Assembly: GCF_002443255.2 (NCBI RefSeq) | Contig: NW_019211454.1 | Coordinates: forward strand, 29,775,565-29,839,564 | Source of the DNA: Varroa destructor | Lineage: Eukaryota > Arthropoda > Arachnida > Mesostigmata > Varroidae | Length of the DNA: 64,000 bases | Direction: 5' to 3' | In this document: positions 41,118 to 53,105 of the stretch, one piece after another | How the letters are laid out: each line of letters starts with the position of its first letter | Numbering within the stretch: the stretch's first letter is position 1 | Notes under the pieces: model-generated | The model's input: only the letters and a program-made list of their open reading frames with translations | What the model was told of the DNA's origin: nothing | Databases searched by the model: none | Program-made: the position numbers and the translations under genes

Positions 41118-44100
41118 CTTAATTTTAATACCGTTTTACAATTATCTAAACCACCAACCCCAGCGGATTCATCTGACCCGTTTATGTGGGGTGTGTAAAC
41201 TGTCCTGCTGTTATCCTCTCGAACTGGACGGCCCACTCATGTTGGCGAAGTGAAGTCGTCAGACGAAATGTGGTTGCATGGTTTGTTGAGCGTCGAATTA
41301 TCTCATGTACGCACAATACCACAAGTACACGATTCTTAACTAATGGCCATAGAATACACGAGTTTTAAATCAGCATTTTACCGACGAGAACCCTGCAAAG
41401 TGACAAAGACCACAAAAGTTAAAAGGCATGTCATTAGCCAAATACAGCCGTTTAGGTAGGAATTACGCATACATGACATAGAGTCTTCAGAATTTCATTG
41501 GAACTACTCTATCCAATGTCCTTCAACAAATTGAATCAAAAAAATTTGAGCTAAAAGGTGTCAGCTGAAACGAAATGTACCTTAGTACATCAGAAACTGC
41601 TGTAAGTCTACACTTGATTGCACAAGGCGTCCTTAATAAGAAAAAAAAATACGTCCTGTTAGTCAATTGTGTACCCGTTCTAAAAATTTCTATACATAGA
41701 GTGCGAGAAGTTGTGAGATTCGTTTAGGGATTGCAAGGAATATCTCCATGATCAATATTAAACTTGTTTATGCAAACTCTATTATGACTAAAAGTCCGCT
41801 GGAAAAAACTATTGCTTATTATCCTAAACTATTTTGCCTCTAAATATACACTATACGTTGGCGTTTTATTTTTTTAAGAAAATCTACTTCCGAATTGTTT
41901 TTTCGGTCCCTTGACTCAGAAGAATATCGATATGAGCTACGATACTCTCTCTCATTTTGTCTTTATGGCCTTAATAAAGAGGAACTCAGTAATAAGAGTT
42001 GAATTCTCTTTAAAAGTAAACATTTTCTATAATTTTCTCAGATATGTAGCTCTCTGCATAAGTGCTAGAAATTCCTGAAGCAACTGACGCTGAGACATCT
42101 CCAACACTGATTTTTTAGCTGTTCTATGAACGAACTGTACTAATACTATATAAGTGCAGTGGCATACTCAGCTAAGGAACGCACTTTTCCGTGAAGATCA
42201 TATAACGATAATATCGATGCCTATCAATTTAGCTAATTAACATCGTATCTTGGTTACCACCACAAAACCTTTTGATGGCAGGCTGCTGATGGCTCAAGTA
42301 ATTAAATTACGTTAGTATGAGCCGTAGCATGTAGCTTAAAAATATATGCTTATACTTCACTTCGATCGAGTCCTGCTGGATTATGTAGGGCAGTTTGTTG
42401 AAGATAACAGACGCACTACCCACGTGAAGATGTCGTTCGTAAGAAGATAATCACCCATCACTCTACTCTGTCACTGTCTAATTGCCAGTACTGCTGGAAG
42501 AATAGGACATTCGCAGAAAGCTTGCTTGCCATGAGCATCTATGCTTTGAATCTACAGTGACTAAAGAAGTGCGAAAGTAAATACGCTGCTTAAAAAAAAT
42601 GTAGGAATATTATTTCTCTTTGGATGATGAAAACCTGGGTCACTTGCCAGTTATAGTCATTCAGGCGGGTAGTATCAATCAATATGACGACGTTGTCATT
42701 AAACGATACATTCAATTGACAATAGTTGTCGACAGACGATTTTTGTATCTGCATAATTGCAATCAGTAGGAGAAATAGCTAATAACAATCCATACAAGCC
42801 AAGCCGATTGTACGCAGCTCCCGACGTTGAACAAATCCTTGCCTTCGTGATGCCCCAACGGTTCATTTTGCAGCAGCGGTGGTAACGACCGAAAAAGTCT
42901 AGTTGTTCCAGTAGACACGGTGTGTATAACACTGCTTCCATTGAGAACAACGTTGATTTCACAGTAAAACAGCGAACGTACAACGAAGGTCTGCGCCCCA
43001 ACAACAGAGTAGCTAGAGATGCTTTAAGGAAGCCGCCGTTGAATTGTTCCCATTGCAGAATCGTAAAAGAAATGGCAGACGATCTATAAAATGTGTGATG
43101 ATGACGAATCGTCTCCGATTCAATGCAAGCCGGCGACAATAGCCGGGGAAAGATTTAACATGTTTTTCAGGAATGGTATCAAAAGACGCTACTTTTTTCG
43201 TCGACTCTCCGGTGTGCTATAACAAATATTCTAATACTGCCTGTTTTTATTTTTCCCCTGGTAGATGATGACCCCTTGCTAGCGTAGTCAGCGGAAGCGA
43301 GTTCAGTTTGCAACAACTTCCGCCGACGTATGTACAGTTCTGACGTCACCATAGCAGATTAAGTTCAGTGCACTAAAATCAATATTCTAAAAATTCGGAT
43401 TATTGGTTGAAACATAACCCTTCCAAGCAAAATAGAATAGATAAATGCCGAAGAAAACTGTAAAGAAGCCGACTTACATACAGAAAGAACGACGCGTAAT
43501 ACCGAACGTTGTATTTGCACCAGTACTGTAGAGGGCAAATGAAGCCTCAACCTCAGCCTCAGCCTCCAAGAACAAGTCAATGTATACTTCTCTATATCAT
43601 TGCTAATAGTAATGATCAAAGAAAGCTTGTTAAACGACCTGCCTAAATTTATCTAAGCTGAATTTTTGTGGGTTCGATAGAAAATTCCAGATGTAACTAT
43701 AAGACGATTTGGAAGTCTGACAGATAGTCCCTGCAGCTACTTCTGAGTAAACTCAGATGAGACGAGTTAGACAGCAGCATAACATGTTCCCTTAACATCC
43801 ATGGAACAATTTTCAAATCATATAACTCTACAGAATCTATTTTGCTCTAAAATTGTAACTCAACGAGAAGGTCTGACGCGCATATAGATTTAAATGACCC
43901 CAACAACATCTTGCTAGGCAGGTGTTAAACACAACTAGAGGTAGAGTTTGCTTTTAACCACAATTATTGCTTACTTTAATCAGTTTATATTGAGGAAAAG
44001 ATCTATGAATGTACATATCTAGTGAATGTTATTTAATAATAATTGTTAATTGTCATCAGATCGTAGACGGAAAATAGCAAAGCACAGTCATACAAATCTT

Positions 44101-47100
44101 AAGCCTACGGTTTATTTTTGTGCTTCACCATTGTTGCCACAAGTGGGCAATATCGGCCGCAACCTACCGTCCCAATTTTTCTGAGTGGCTTTTCCTTTTA
44201 TGCCTGCAGAAGTAACGGCGACTCATAGTAAATCATCCTTGCGACAAAATGATTCGGCTGAATACAAAAGGTAAGGAAACGTACGTTTCTAACTATTGTG
44301 TTTATTTATAGCAATTAATTTGAAACAAAAGTTCCCTAATATGAATCATCGTCAAAAGAAATAGAGATTCACGGACATATAATCAGGATAACGATCTTGA
44401 CAATGGTGTCGATAGTGGAATCAATACGAACACATTTGCAACAACTGAAGTGGTCTCATCACAAGCTAATTCTCCATAGCCCTCCCTTAATGTTAAACGT
44501 GACGTCTCCGTTTTGACCGTGCAAAATATCTTTCTCTAACGCTCCCTCTAGAGGTAGCTGTACATATTCATGTTTACCTCTCCCAGAGGTAAACATGTAC
44601 GGCCCACAATAAGTTTAGACCAGGTGTAGAGGAAACAAGCACATTTGCTCAAAACCCAGCGAACTATCAGCGTCGAAAGTAATTTTTTCGCTTGTTCCCT
44701 TTATAAGTCGGTTGTATATGATTAGAAATAGCTTCGGAAGGTCTGCCAAAATACATCGCCTTTTTTCGAATCACAAACGCCTTGTAATAAGACATATGTG
44801 ATAGTCTAGCGGTAACTCTGCTACTTTGATAATAATTTCTCTAAAGACAAGTTTCTATAAGAATTTCATATATATATATTTCTATAAGGATTTTAAAAAG
44901 TCAATACACCACACTTCATATATATTCTAGAAGAGTGATAAAGCGTGATGCATTTTATTCATCGATACATAGCCTAGTTATTTTATTATTATTATTATAT
45001 TATGCCTAGGTCATATGGCACGCAGTGCGTTATCATAGATTTTGCGTCAGGACTATTTTTAATGGAGCAATTTACCTTGGCTGAACGTGATCGCACTATA
45101 CTGATTTACAGTTGTTTTAAGTCTCGACATATCTCAGTAGATCAGTTCCTTATTTATTACATACAACATCAATTCTTCCTCAGTCCTTATCCAAAACAAT
45201 AATTTTCCCTTGGCTGTCTAAAATCTTTCAGGAACTTCGGCTCTCGAATCTCTTGTGACACTACTACGAAAACTGTGAGGTGTGTGCGCTTGACCTCATA
45301 AACACGCACCCTCAAATATAGCTGAAATATCGGTAACGTGTTCCATCTCATAGGGCAGAAACATCCTCATGTCTCAGCTTCGTCCCACTACGAACACACT
45401 TCTTGACAGAAAAAGCTCTAAAAAGATCTTTTGAGCAAATGCCCAGACTTAAACACATATGTAAAAATAAAACTTAAACATGGGTAAAAATGGTCTAGTT
45501 ACTGACTTAACCATCACTAGGATTTGGCCGTCATTTGACAGAACCCAATGGTGAAGACGAGCCAAGGACGCCTGTCCGATTGGCTCCAGCACCTACCGAC
45601 CACGTGAAGCACAAACACCCGCATGCCCACTACGCATGTGAACCGTAGACAGTGCTAATAAATGATTTTTCTTTTTCTAATGGTGATAAGATTTTACAAA
45701 CCTGCACCTGTATACGCCTGTCTCGATATAAACAAATTAAGTCAAAAAGGCACCTGACATTGATTAGGTTGGCATTGAAGTCAACACAAGCAGAGTTACC
45801 GCGAAGATGTCCCCGATCAGCTTTTTGTCCTGAATGCGTTGCCCTTTTGTACCGCCTTTTATAACGCACACCTTGCCTCTCGGCCATTTCCAGGCAGATG
45901 TTAAGCAGTTCTACGAGCGATCTCCGTGCCTTTTGTGCGCCCAGTAAGCGTCTAAAGCGGCCCCAAACTGTGGACAACTTATACAGTCAAAGTAAGTTTG
46001 GTGTTTAAAAATACGCTGACTCCTGTGGTTTCAAACTGTTCTAAGGTTCGTTGTCTCACATGCCAAAAAGCAGTCCAGATGTTACCCTCGATATCTCCGC
46101 ATAGGTGAAATGACAAATGACTACGTCAGTTATGACATTTATAAAAAGTAATCGCATCGTCATCATTGTAGGTTCCTGCTGGTATTTTTTTGGTTTATTT
46201 CACCGCATTTAATTTTCGCATAGGTGGGCGCAGGTGCCCAAAGGCACACAAATAACCGATTCTGGCCAGCCAATGCTAAATACTATTTGTTTTCAGTTAA
46301 AAAAAAGAATGCGAACGGCTTTGCATCTTTACGTATCGACCTATTATAAAGTGCAGTAAAGAGGTGTACTCGTCATACACAGGAGAAGATATAATATTCT
46401 TCCTTGTCCGCCTCCAGCAAAGATTAGTTGTATATCACCATACTATCAAATGGACAAATCGCACTAATGCTACACCAAGTTATAACTATAAACAACTCAA
46501 TCATAAAAAGATATCGTTAAGCTAGCTCCATAGGTAAACAACATGCATTCTTTATATTGGATGTATTTTGTATTGCACGAACAAGTTACCGAAAGGCAAC
46601 AGGTTACTTGCGTAGCACTCGTAACGATATTTCTATATCGGTAGTTTAGCAGTGCTGTTACGCAACATGTTCCTCCGAGGAACAACGGGGCTATACATAT
46701 TATAACCATCTCCTTCTAGCTAACAAACCCTCCGCTGGGAATCGAGGACTTCCAATCGTTCGGACCTCCGGTGGACTTGACGCGTCTGGCCTAAACACGA
46801 TGCTAGTCAGCAGTCCTCAGCCCTCCTTCTTTGTCTCGTTCTTATTGGCGATATGTGGAGATGTTAACCGTTGTGTTGACGGTATGCTCTGTACAGGAGC
46901 AGATCTCGCTAGCTAACCAGGAGCGAGCGAGGACGCTACCTATAGCCAAAGTGCGGTACGAGAGAAGCAGAGCGCCGATCGTAGCTATTTGGCTTTAATA
47001 ATAAAGTCCCGAACTGCAAAGCAACAAAACCTTAGATCTGCGCCATCAAGATATATACTGCAATACAGGCAACGACCGTGACTGGTAATAATGGAACGAT

Positions 47101-47899
47101 TAATCTACGGTGCTACTCGATATACCTCTCTTCCGCATGGTGATAGTAGTGGATTTTATTTCATCCCCCCTGCAGGTAAGCACTATTCCGAGCATTCCCA
47201 TTCGCAACGTTCGACCTAACCGCCACCGCAGGAACTTGATTTTAGAGAGGCTAACTGTACGAAGACGAGCGAATGAAGGCGTCAACCCACAGCGTTAATA
47301 GTAAATAAACAAAAAAAAATCACCATGCTTTTGATTAAGAGACAAATCTTGACAGTACCATTGATTACTATTAGACCCCTCAAACGTACCTCGACTTCGT
47401 TGTCCTTTTCGTCTTCTCCAAGCTAGACATCGAAACAGTGACTAGTTATGACAGTAATCGATGTTCGAATTAATATTATAATAATTGTTAATGTTGGCTT
47501 TGCCGCTTTTATTTTGCAATTCTACTGGCCGCACCTTTCGCAGTAATTTTAGCGGGGGTAACCGAAGCACGGGACGGCTTGCTCACACGCGCATACGTAC
47601 ACTGACTATAGGCAGACCTATTTTATTCTATACGATTTTCTACACTGCTGTTCAGCACGGTTAATTTATTCACGCTAGTGGAACGGCAATCAGCGTCAAC
47701 ACTGCGATGGACACAAATGCACAGACGGGCCGCACACAAACGCTGGGAGCGCACATTTTAGGCGACAGTTACCAGCTAGCGACTCCCACTCCCTCCTTCT
47801 AGTTAACAGTAGTAACAGCTTGCGCTAGCGGTGAGTGCGGTCGCCATGCCAGTTGATTAACGGCAGTGGCGATCGTAAAAATCTAAACATTTATAGTTG
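41118..47899. other. Stretch upstream of the zinc-finger gene without a recognised exon
   Basis: The promoter and any 5' UTR exons of the minus-strand zinc-finger gene should lie in the first part, but I could not place a TATA box or initiator with confidence. Frames at 42,699-43,139 (minus) and 45,630-45,977 (minus) show no domain. A segment at 46,740-47,180 is GC-richer and ends at a consensus-like plus-strand donor (ctgcag/gtaagc, about 47,177), which could be a 5' UTR exon. Confidence 0.5.
44569..44597. repeat. Perfect 13-bp inverted repeat, 3-base loop
   Basis: Arms 44569-44581 and 44585-44597 pair exactly around ccc. Flanking bases add weak pairing (gtac on both sides). It lies in a stretch with no recognised gene. 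Confidence 0.8.
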
Positions 47900-47945
47900 A
47901 TTACGATTACGGCCATCAGAACTCGCTTGAGGCTGCTAACGCTAC

Positions 47946-48017
47946 TCTCGTTGTTGTCGTCGTCGTCCGGACGACGTCGTTATTGTCCTCGTTGTCGTCG
48001 TCGTCGTCGTCGTCGTT
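47946..48017. repeat. GTC/GTT triplet-rich tract
   Basis: Imperfect GTC and GTT triplets, with a purer (GTC) run near its right end, pass into GGC units. Read on the minus strand it gives an Asp-rich run, but that frame has no other protein-like features. Confidence 0.8.
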
Positions 48018-48604
48018 GACGGCGGCGGCGCCTGCTGGCGCTTGCTCAGCGGCAATGGCGTTGTCGTTCTTGTTGCTGCCGTAGCCGCCGCGGATGACCA
48101 CTACGGTTTTCCCACAGTTGACATCGGGACCCGATCGGGGCTGACTTATGATCAGCTTTTTTTTGCTGAAGTGTCTGTAGCAATAGTATGCCAGTTGAAC
48201 TAATATTATGTACTTGCTGCGCATATGAGTGTGGCCCCGTGGTCCCTTGAAATTCTGTTGCTGTTATTACTACTGTCCACTTTCGTCATTTCTGCCAACA
48301 GCACAACTATAGCCGCCGGCATACTGTGATAGCTGCCCTGGCCGTCGTCGTAGGTAATCGTATGGCAAATACGAAGGCCGCTGCACTGTCGACGGAGAAA
48401 GAAGTGTTACGGAAAAGTTAGCCTTCACTTGTTCGGTATGTTGCAACTGCTGTTAACTACAGTTAGAGTCCGTACAACAATAACACACTATAATAGGTCA
48501 GCGCTCGGAGAGTGTTGTCGAAATTTTACTGTGGCTGTTTCTGCAATGGTCTGTCTGTTGTTGGGTAACAGCAGCAGCAGCAGCTGCAGTAGAGGCAGTG
48601 AGAG

Positions 48605-48605
48605 T

Positions 48606-48636
<31 letters not shown>

Positions 48637-48659
48637 GCGGCGGCAGCAGCAGCAGCAGC
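48605..48659. repeat. GGC/AGC trinucleotide repeat
   Basis: Nearly pure GGC units run into AGC units. In one plus frame they read as polyalanine and in another as glycine/serine runs, but the surrounding frames show no domain. I treat it as a repeat, not coding sequence. Confidence 0.85.
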
Positions 48660-48951
48660 GATCTTGTATCTGCTGTTATTGTCAGTTGTCTACTGTTCTG
48701 TCGTTGATTTGTTCGTTCGTTCCCTGCTTCGTTACCAGTCAGTCGTTTCCTGCCTCCTGCCTACGACTGCGAGCACCGGTAGGAGCAGCGGCAACGCCAT
48801 CACCGCCGCTACTAATGCCGCTGTCCGTCCGTCCATCCGTTTGCTTGCCTACGAACCAACCAACCAGTCAGTTACTCAGCCAAGGGTCTCTCAGCGCCGG
48901 CTGTCTGTGAAAGCGGCGGTGGCGGCGGTGATGGCGGTGGAGGGGAGAGGG

Positions 48952-49070
48952 GGGCTACTGGGATCGAACCTGCGCCGTGCGGGCTGGGCTCGCCGCGCCA
49001 GCACACAGACAAACGCAGCCAGCGCACCCGCGCAGTGTAGAGCCTCTCAACCACCGAGCTACAGCAGCCA
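48952..49070 (-). other. tRNA-like element (possible SINE head or decayed tRNA)
   Basis: On the minus strand there is an A-box-like gtagctcggtggtt at 49049-49062 and a good B box (ggttcgatccc) near 48959-48969. They are about 80 bases apart, too far for a normal tRNA without an intron. The first bases (ggctgct) pair with agtagcc after the B box, but a properly counted acceptor stem gives only 5 of 7 pairs. A working tRNA is therefore unlikely. A tRNA-derived element or pseudogene in a GC-rich island is more likely. Confidence 0.35.
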
Positions 49071-52000
49071 GCTAGAGCTGCCATTTTGATAGGATAACAA
49101 CGACCGCTGCGTCGGCTGGGCGGCAGCAGCAGCGCCCACAGCGCTCCCAATGTTACACCAGAACATAACGCGCCTCTGCCGGAGAGACGACAGCGCCGCT
49201 AGCGGCTCGACCGTACACTAAGCGTGGCCAGCACAAAAAGACCGCTATACACGACTGACACAAAGAAAGGCGTACACTATCCTGCTGCAGCTGACAACGG
49301 CGACGACGGTGGCGACGGCACAACAATGACGAAGACGACGAGTGGAGTTGCCTCAATGCTCTGAAATCGGGATGAACGACGGGCACTTCTCACAACAAGA
49401 GCCCAGCCGGGACTGCTGTCATAGTTACGGCTAAAACTAAGCAACAAACACTGAACATCGCTAATGAGTGGCAGCTAGCAGCTTGTACGAAGCTGGTTGT
49501 ACGAAGGCAACAAACAATAGATAGATAGTCACAATTACTCGTATGTATCCGGACGGCAAAACCAACGGTGATAAACGAGCCTAGTACTTCAACAATGCTC
49601 GCCTTTTAACAAGACAGCGGCAACAAGCGTTACTAGACGTACTCAGACGGGCGTGTCTCTGCCTACATAGCAGTAAATAGATCGTTCGACTCCCGATGAG
49701 CGACGTCTACCGCCTTCATAGCAGTCATAAAATATGGCTTTTAAGGAAAGATCTTGTGCAGAAAAAAAGGAGGGAGTGAAAATGCACGTCAATATTTAAG
49801 CTAGTAAGCATCGCAACACTTGGGAAAAAGCCAAGGCTAAGTAGAACCCAGAAAAAGCATAAGAATTTAAAAAAAACAAAAAAGGTAAACATCAGAATAC
49901 ATAAAAATGCTTCATGTATAAAAGGCAAAACACCCACAAGGAACATAATAGGAAGACGAGTATTCAGTATCGAGAATGAAGAATAAAGGCTCGTCTTTTC
50001 CATCCACATATCCTTAGTCTCACAGCACGAACTGTGCTTCGCAACTGAATGAACACGATCCGGAAGAGCACCCAAAACTAATTCAATGGAGTGATAGTTA
50101 CAGCTAGCGTTATGGTTAGTTCATGCGGCCCGTGTGCCCACGGCGCCATCAAGTGTCTGTACGAGTCAAATCAAGTACATCTTTACGAGGCAACAACGAC
50201 ATATTTCCTCCAATGCTAGAGCAGAAGACACCAGAATGCATAAGATTAAAAAATGTATACACTTGGCATTTCCTTTAGACACAACGGTTCTACAGGAAAA
50301 TGTATCGCTTAGTAAATTTATAGCAGCTTCTACCAGATTAAGATCATTTGAGAACTTTGAAACTGTACTATTATGAACTGAAGTTTGGATGTTCGCCCGT
50401 TCAAAGCTCTGACGACGCAGAAAAACACTATTGTCAATTTGCGAGATTGTGCGAATCCGTAAATTTAATCCCAGATAAATAAAGGCTCTACTGGACAGCA
50501 GGCCGAGCTGCATTCACAACAATCTAACAATCCTAATTCTGTGCATATCGCGATATGCATGTTATAAAAGAAACACTTATTGAATCCACCTGTGACATTC
50601 TATAGAAACCACACCCTACAGATTCGCATATATGCTTAGCCACCCTTAATGGCTGCAAAACCTAAACAACAAAACTTTTTGAGTTTCCACTTTGAAATTT
50701 TCGTACCATACGGGGAAGTATCGTACCATAAAATGCCTTTTTTTGCACAAAAGAATCACTTTTCAATGTCTTTTTTTCAGTGCTCTTCCGGTCAATCGAA
50801 AACCGGAATGATTATGAAAGTTTTCTTGACAACATGCATGAAAACCTAACTATAACCAGCAGACGTGTTTATTGTGCACATGTACCTGAAGAACTCAATG
50901 AGATCCTGCATAAAATTTAAATAGGAAATTTGTTCAAATTAAGGAAAACTTTGTTAGGCATAATGTGAGAGTGTATAACTACTACTCTGTCAATGAACGC
51001 CCATTACTTACATTAACATATATGTGACCTAACATAACACACAAATAATCTATTATTAATAAGTACATAATGGCATGTGTAATCAAGATGGGGTTTATTT
51101 TATTCGACATATACATGAATATTATGTATATATATGTATATATATATATATCTCAATAGTAAATCCACCAAACATTTTTCTTATTCTTTCCTCTTTCTCT
51201 TTTCCAGATCGTCGACTCATCGGGCTCGGTTCTATACTGTCATTACATACATCGAATACGCTGCTCGTACAGTGATGTACGTTGCCTTCTGTACAAGATA
51301 TTCGAGCTGATTTGTACAACAGCAGATCTCTCGTCAATCGGAATTTAAGGTAAACAGCTCACTTGGGTCAACGCACTCACATTGTTCATCTACTGTTATG
51401 TTGATCAATTATTATTGTGAATGAATATAATCATTAATGCCCAAGATGACGAATTTACAGATGTTCGAAAATCCAGAAATGAGATTTTGTGGAACTCAAC
51501 ACATAGTTATTAATCGATTGTTAGTGATTAACCATTCTATAGGTCTTAATCTTAATGTATATATAATGGTGATTGCACATTTTAATGGACGACTATATCG
51601 GCCTATATATATATATTGGTACATTAGTCTGTTCTCAGTGTATGCCATGTGTCACATAATTGTTTTCTGTTGGCTTTGCAAATATGAATTTGACGCTTCA
51701 AGATATTACCGAAAATCCTGCGAATTAACTGTTCACAAACAATTACGTCAATGGGTTTGATAGAATAAACGACACTCAAAGAGTAATCCGAACATACGAA
51801 ACGAACGGAAGTTCATAGCTCGATCATCATACCTTGCAATGGGATCACATTCCTTTAGCTCTTTATTATATCGTGTGGATATGATAATGATCAATGGATT
51901 TGAAACCCCCTAATCAGAATAGCTGAGAACGACTCTCACGGTAGCTTATCGGTTATACTGAGTGGTAGTGATATGGGTGACTGCCGTTTTGAGAGGCTGG

Positions 52001-52432
52001 ATAATGACGTTCAATAGTGATAGTACTTAAACAAGTTAACTGCTTCACCGTGTAAATCGTATGTTATTAGAACTTATACGAATACCCCAATTTTCCCTAA
52101 CGTCATTCTCATTGAAGCGTACAATTACCGCAATGTTCAAAAGGACGAACAATAAAACGAGTGTTGTTTGCTCATCAGAATAGTCAGATCAAAGAATGAA
52201 CCAACGGGTAATAATCAGACAAACCTAGTACCTTTTACGAAACTCAAATTGGCACAACAAGAAACTAAACATAATCTCCAATAACGACTCAACATACCGA
52301 TTATATTGCTCAACAAAATCATTCCGCCAACGGGTTGGTGGATTGCTTCACTTACGCACAACAACTTCTGTAAAATAATGCCCTCTAAATACGGCGTTCT
52401 TCACCTAAACACATTTATTATTGGTCGCTGAT

Positions 52433-52518
52433 TTACTCAATTTCGACATCGCATCCAAATTTCCTCCGACATTTTTGAGAAAACCAATTCTTAATTTCAT
52501 GATTGCCCACGGTATCGT
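52433..52518 (-). CDS. Weak candidate terminal mini-exon next to a poly(A) signal
   Basis: Acceptor tttgctgtag is followed by a short open stretch (DTVGNHEIKNWF, then SQKCRRKFGC, then DVEIE) and TAA at 52433-52435. AATAAA on the minus strand follows within 20 bases (52414-52419). The order acceptor, short frame, stop, poly(A) signal is what a last exon looks like, but 28 codons is easily reached by chance. The WF-x3-RRK pattern recalls homeodomain helix 3 but lacks the invariant Asn. Confidence 0.15.
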
Positions 52519-53058
52519 CTACAGCAAACTCATGCACTAAAGGTTAGTAGTAATAATTATAATGATGACGATGGTGATGAGTTTCTTGTTATCACATTTC
52601 CACTGCGATTTTTGTACAGTGTACGATGGGTACACCTAATCAACGTAAGAATATACGCAAAATGCCGTACCATTAAATACTAATCTCAGTTTGCTGTTCA
52701 TCTTCTGTTTACCCGCACAAAACTGCTCCGCTGCTTTTCAAGGGAAAATCTCATTATAGAAGATTACAAAAGTACCTCTAGCAAATATACTGTCATTACT
52801 ACGACTACTCAAAACTTATTTTAAGTACATATTTCTATTCCACATGTATATAGGCGTAGACGTTTGTGCCTGTATATAACGAGATACTCATAAACACACC
52901 TAATCAAATAGCTGAACATGCAGCTCTACACTCACGAAACACTGAGATACTCTAATGTATGTATATATAATTCATAATGCATAATATTAACACTGTTCAG
53001 TTATAACTCAATTCAAAAGCAATCACCAGCTATCCCGTAAATTGTTTAGGTAAAGTTA

Positions 53059-53105
53059 CATATATATATATAGATATATACATATATATATATATGTGTG
53101 TGTGT
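53059..53105. repeat. Interrupted (TA)n then (TG)n microsatellite
   Basis: TA runs broken by single G and C bases end in TG units. A smaller TA/GTATA run is at 51125-51152. Confidence 0.85.

Larger units (their letters stand above)
47900..49450. promoter_or_regulatory. GC-rich island with triplet repeats; possible promoter/5' UTR
   Basis: About 1.5 kb is strongly GC-rich in an AT-rich window. It has GTC/GTT runs (47946-48017), (CAG)n (48569-48584) and a GGC/AGC block (48605-48659), plus many CG dinucleotides and ccgtccgtcc- and accaaccaacc-type short repeats. Such composition is common around promoters and 5' UTRs of arthropod developmental genes. No coding exon with a recognisable domain was found, so the controlled gene and direction are unknown. 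Confidence 0.4.

Noticed and set aside
42699..43139. 146-codon minus frame
   Set aside because: No domain. A plus frame of about 66 codons over part of the same stretch is equally plausible, and neither has convincing splice signals.
48598..49089. 163-codon plus frame starting with a polyalanine run
   Set aside because: The alanines come from the GGC/AGC repeat read in one frame. The rest has no domain, and a second plus frame and a minus frame are open over the same bases, as expected from GC-rich sequence.
50615..50640. Similarity to the miR-10 family (accctacagattcg)
   Set aside because: Seed bases differ from the family sequence and no hairpin forms around it.
52433..52518. Homeodomain helix-3-like string (IKNWFSQKCRRK)
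   Set aside because: The invariant Asn at position 51 is Gln here and helices 1-2 are absent.
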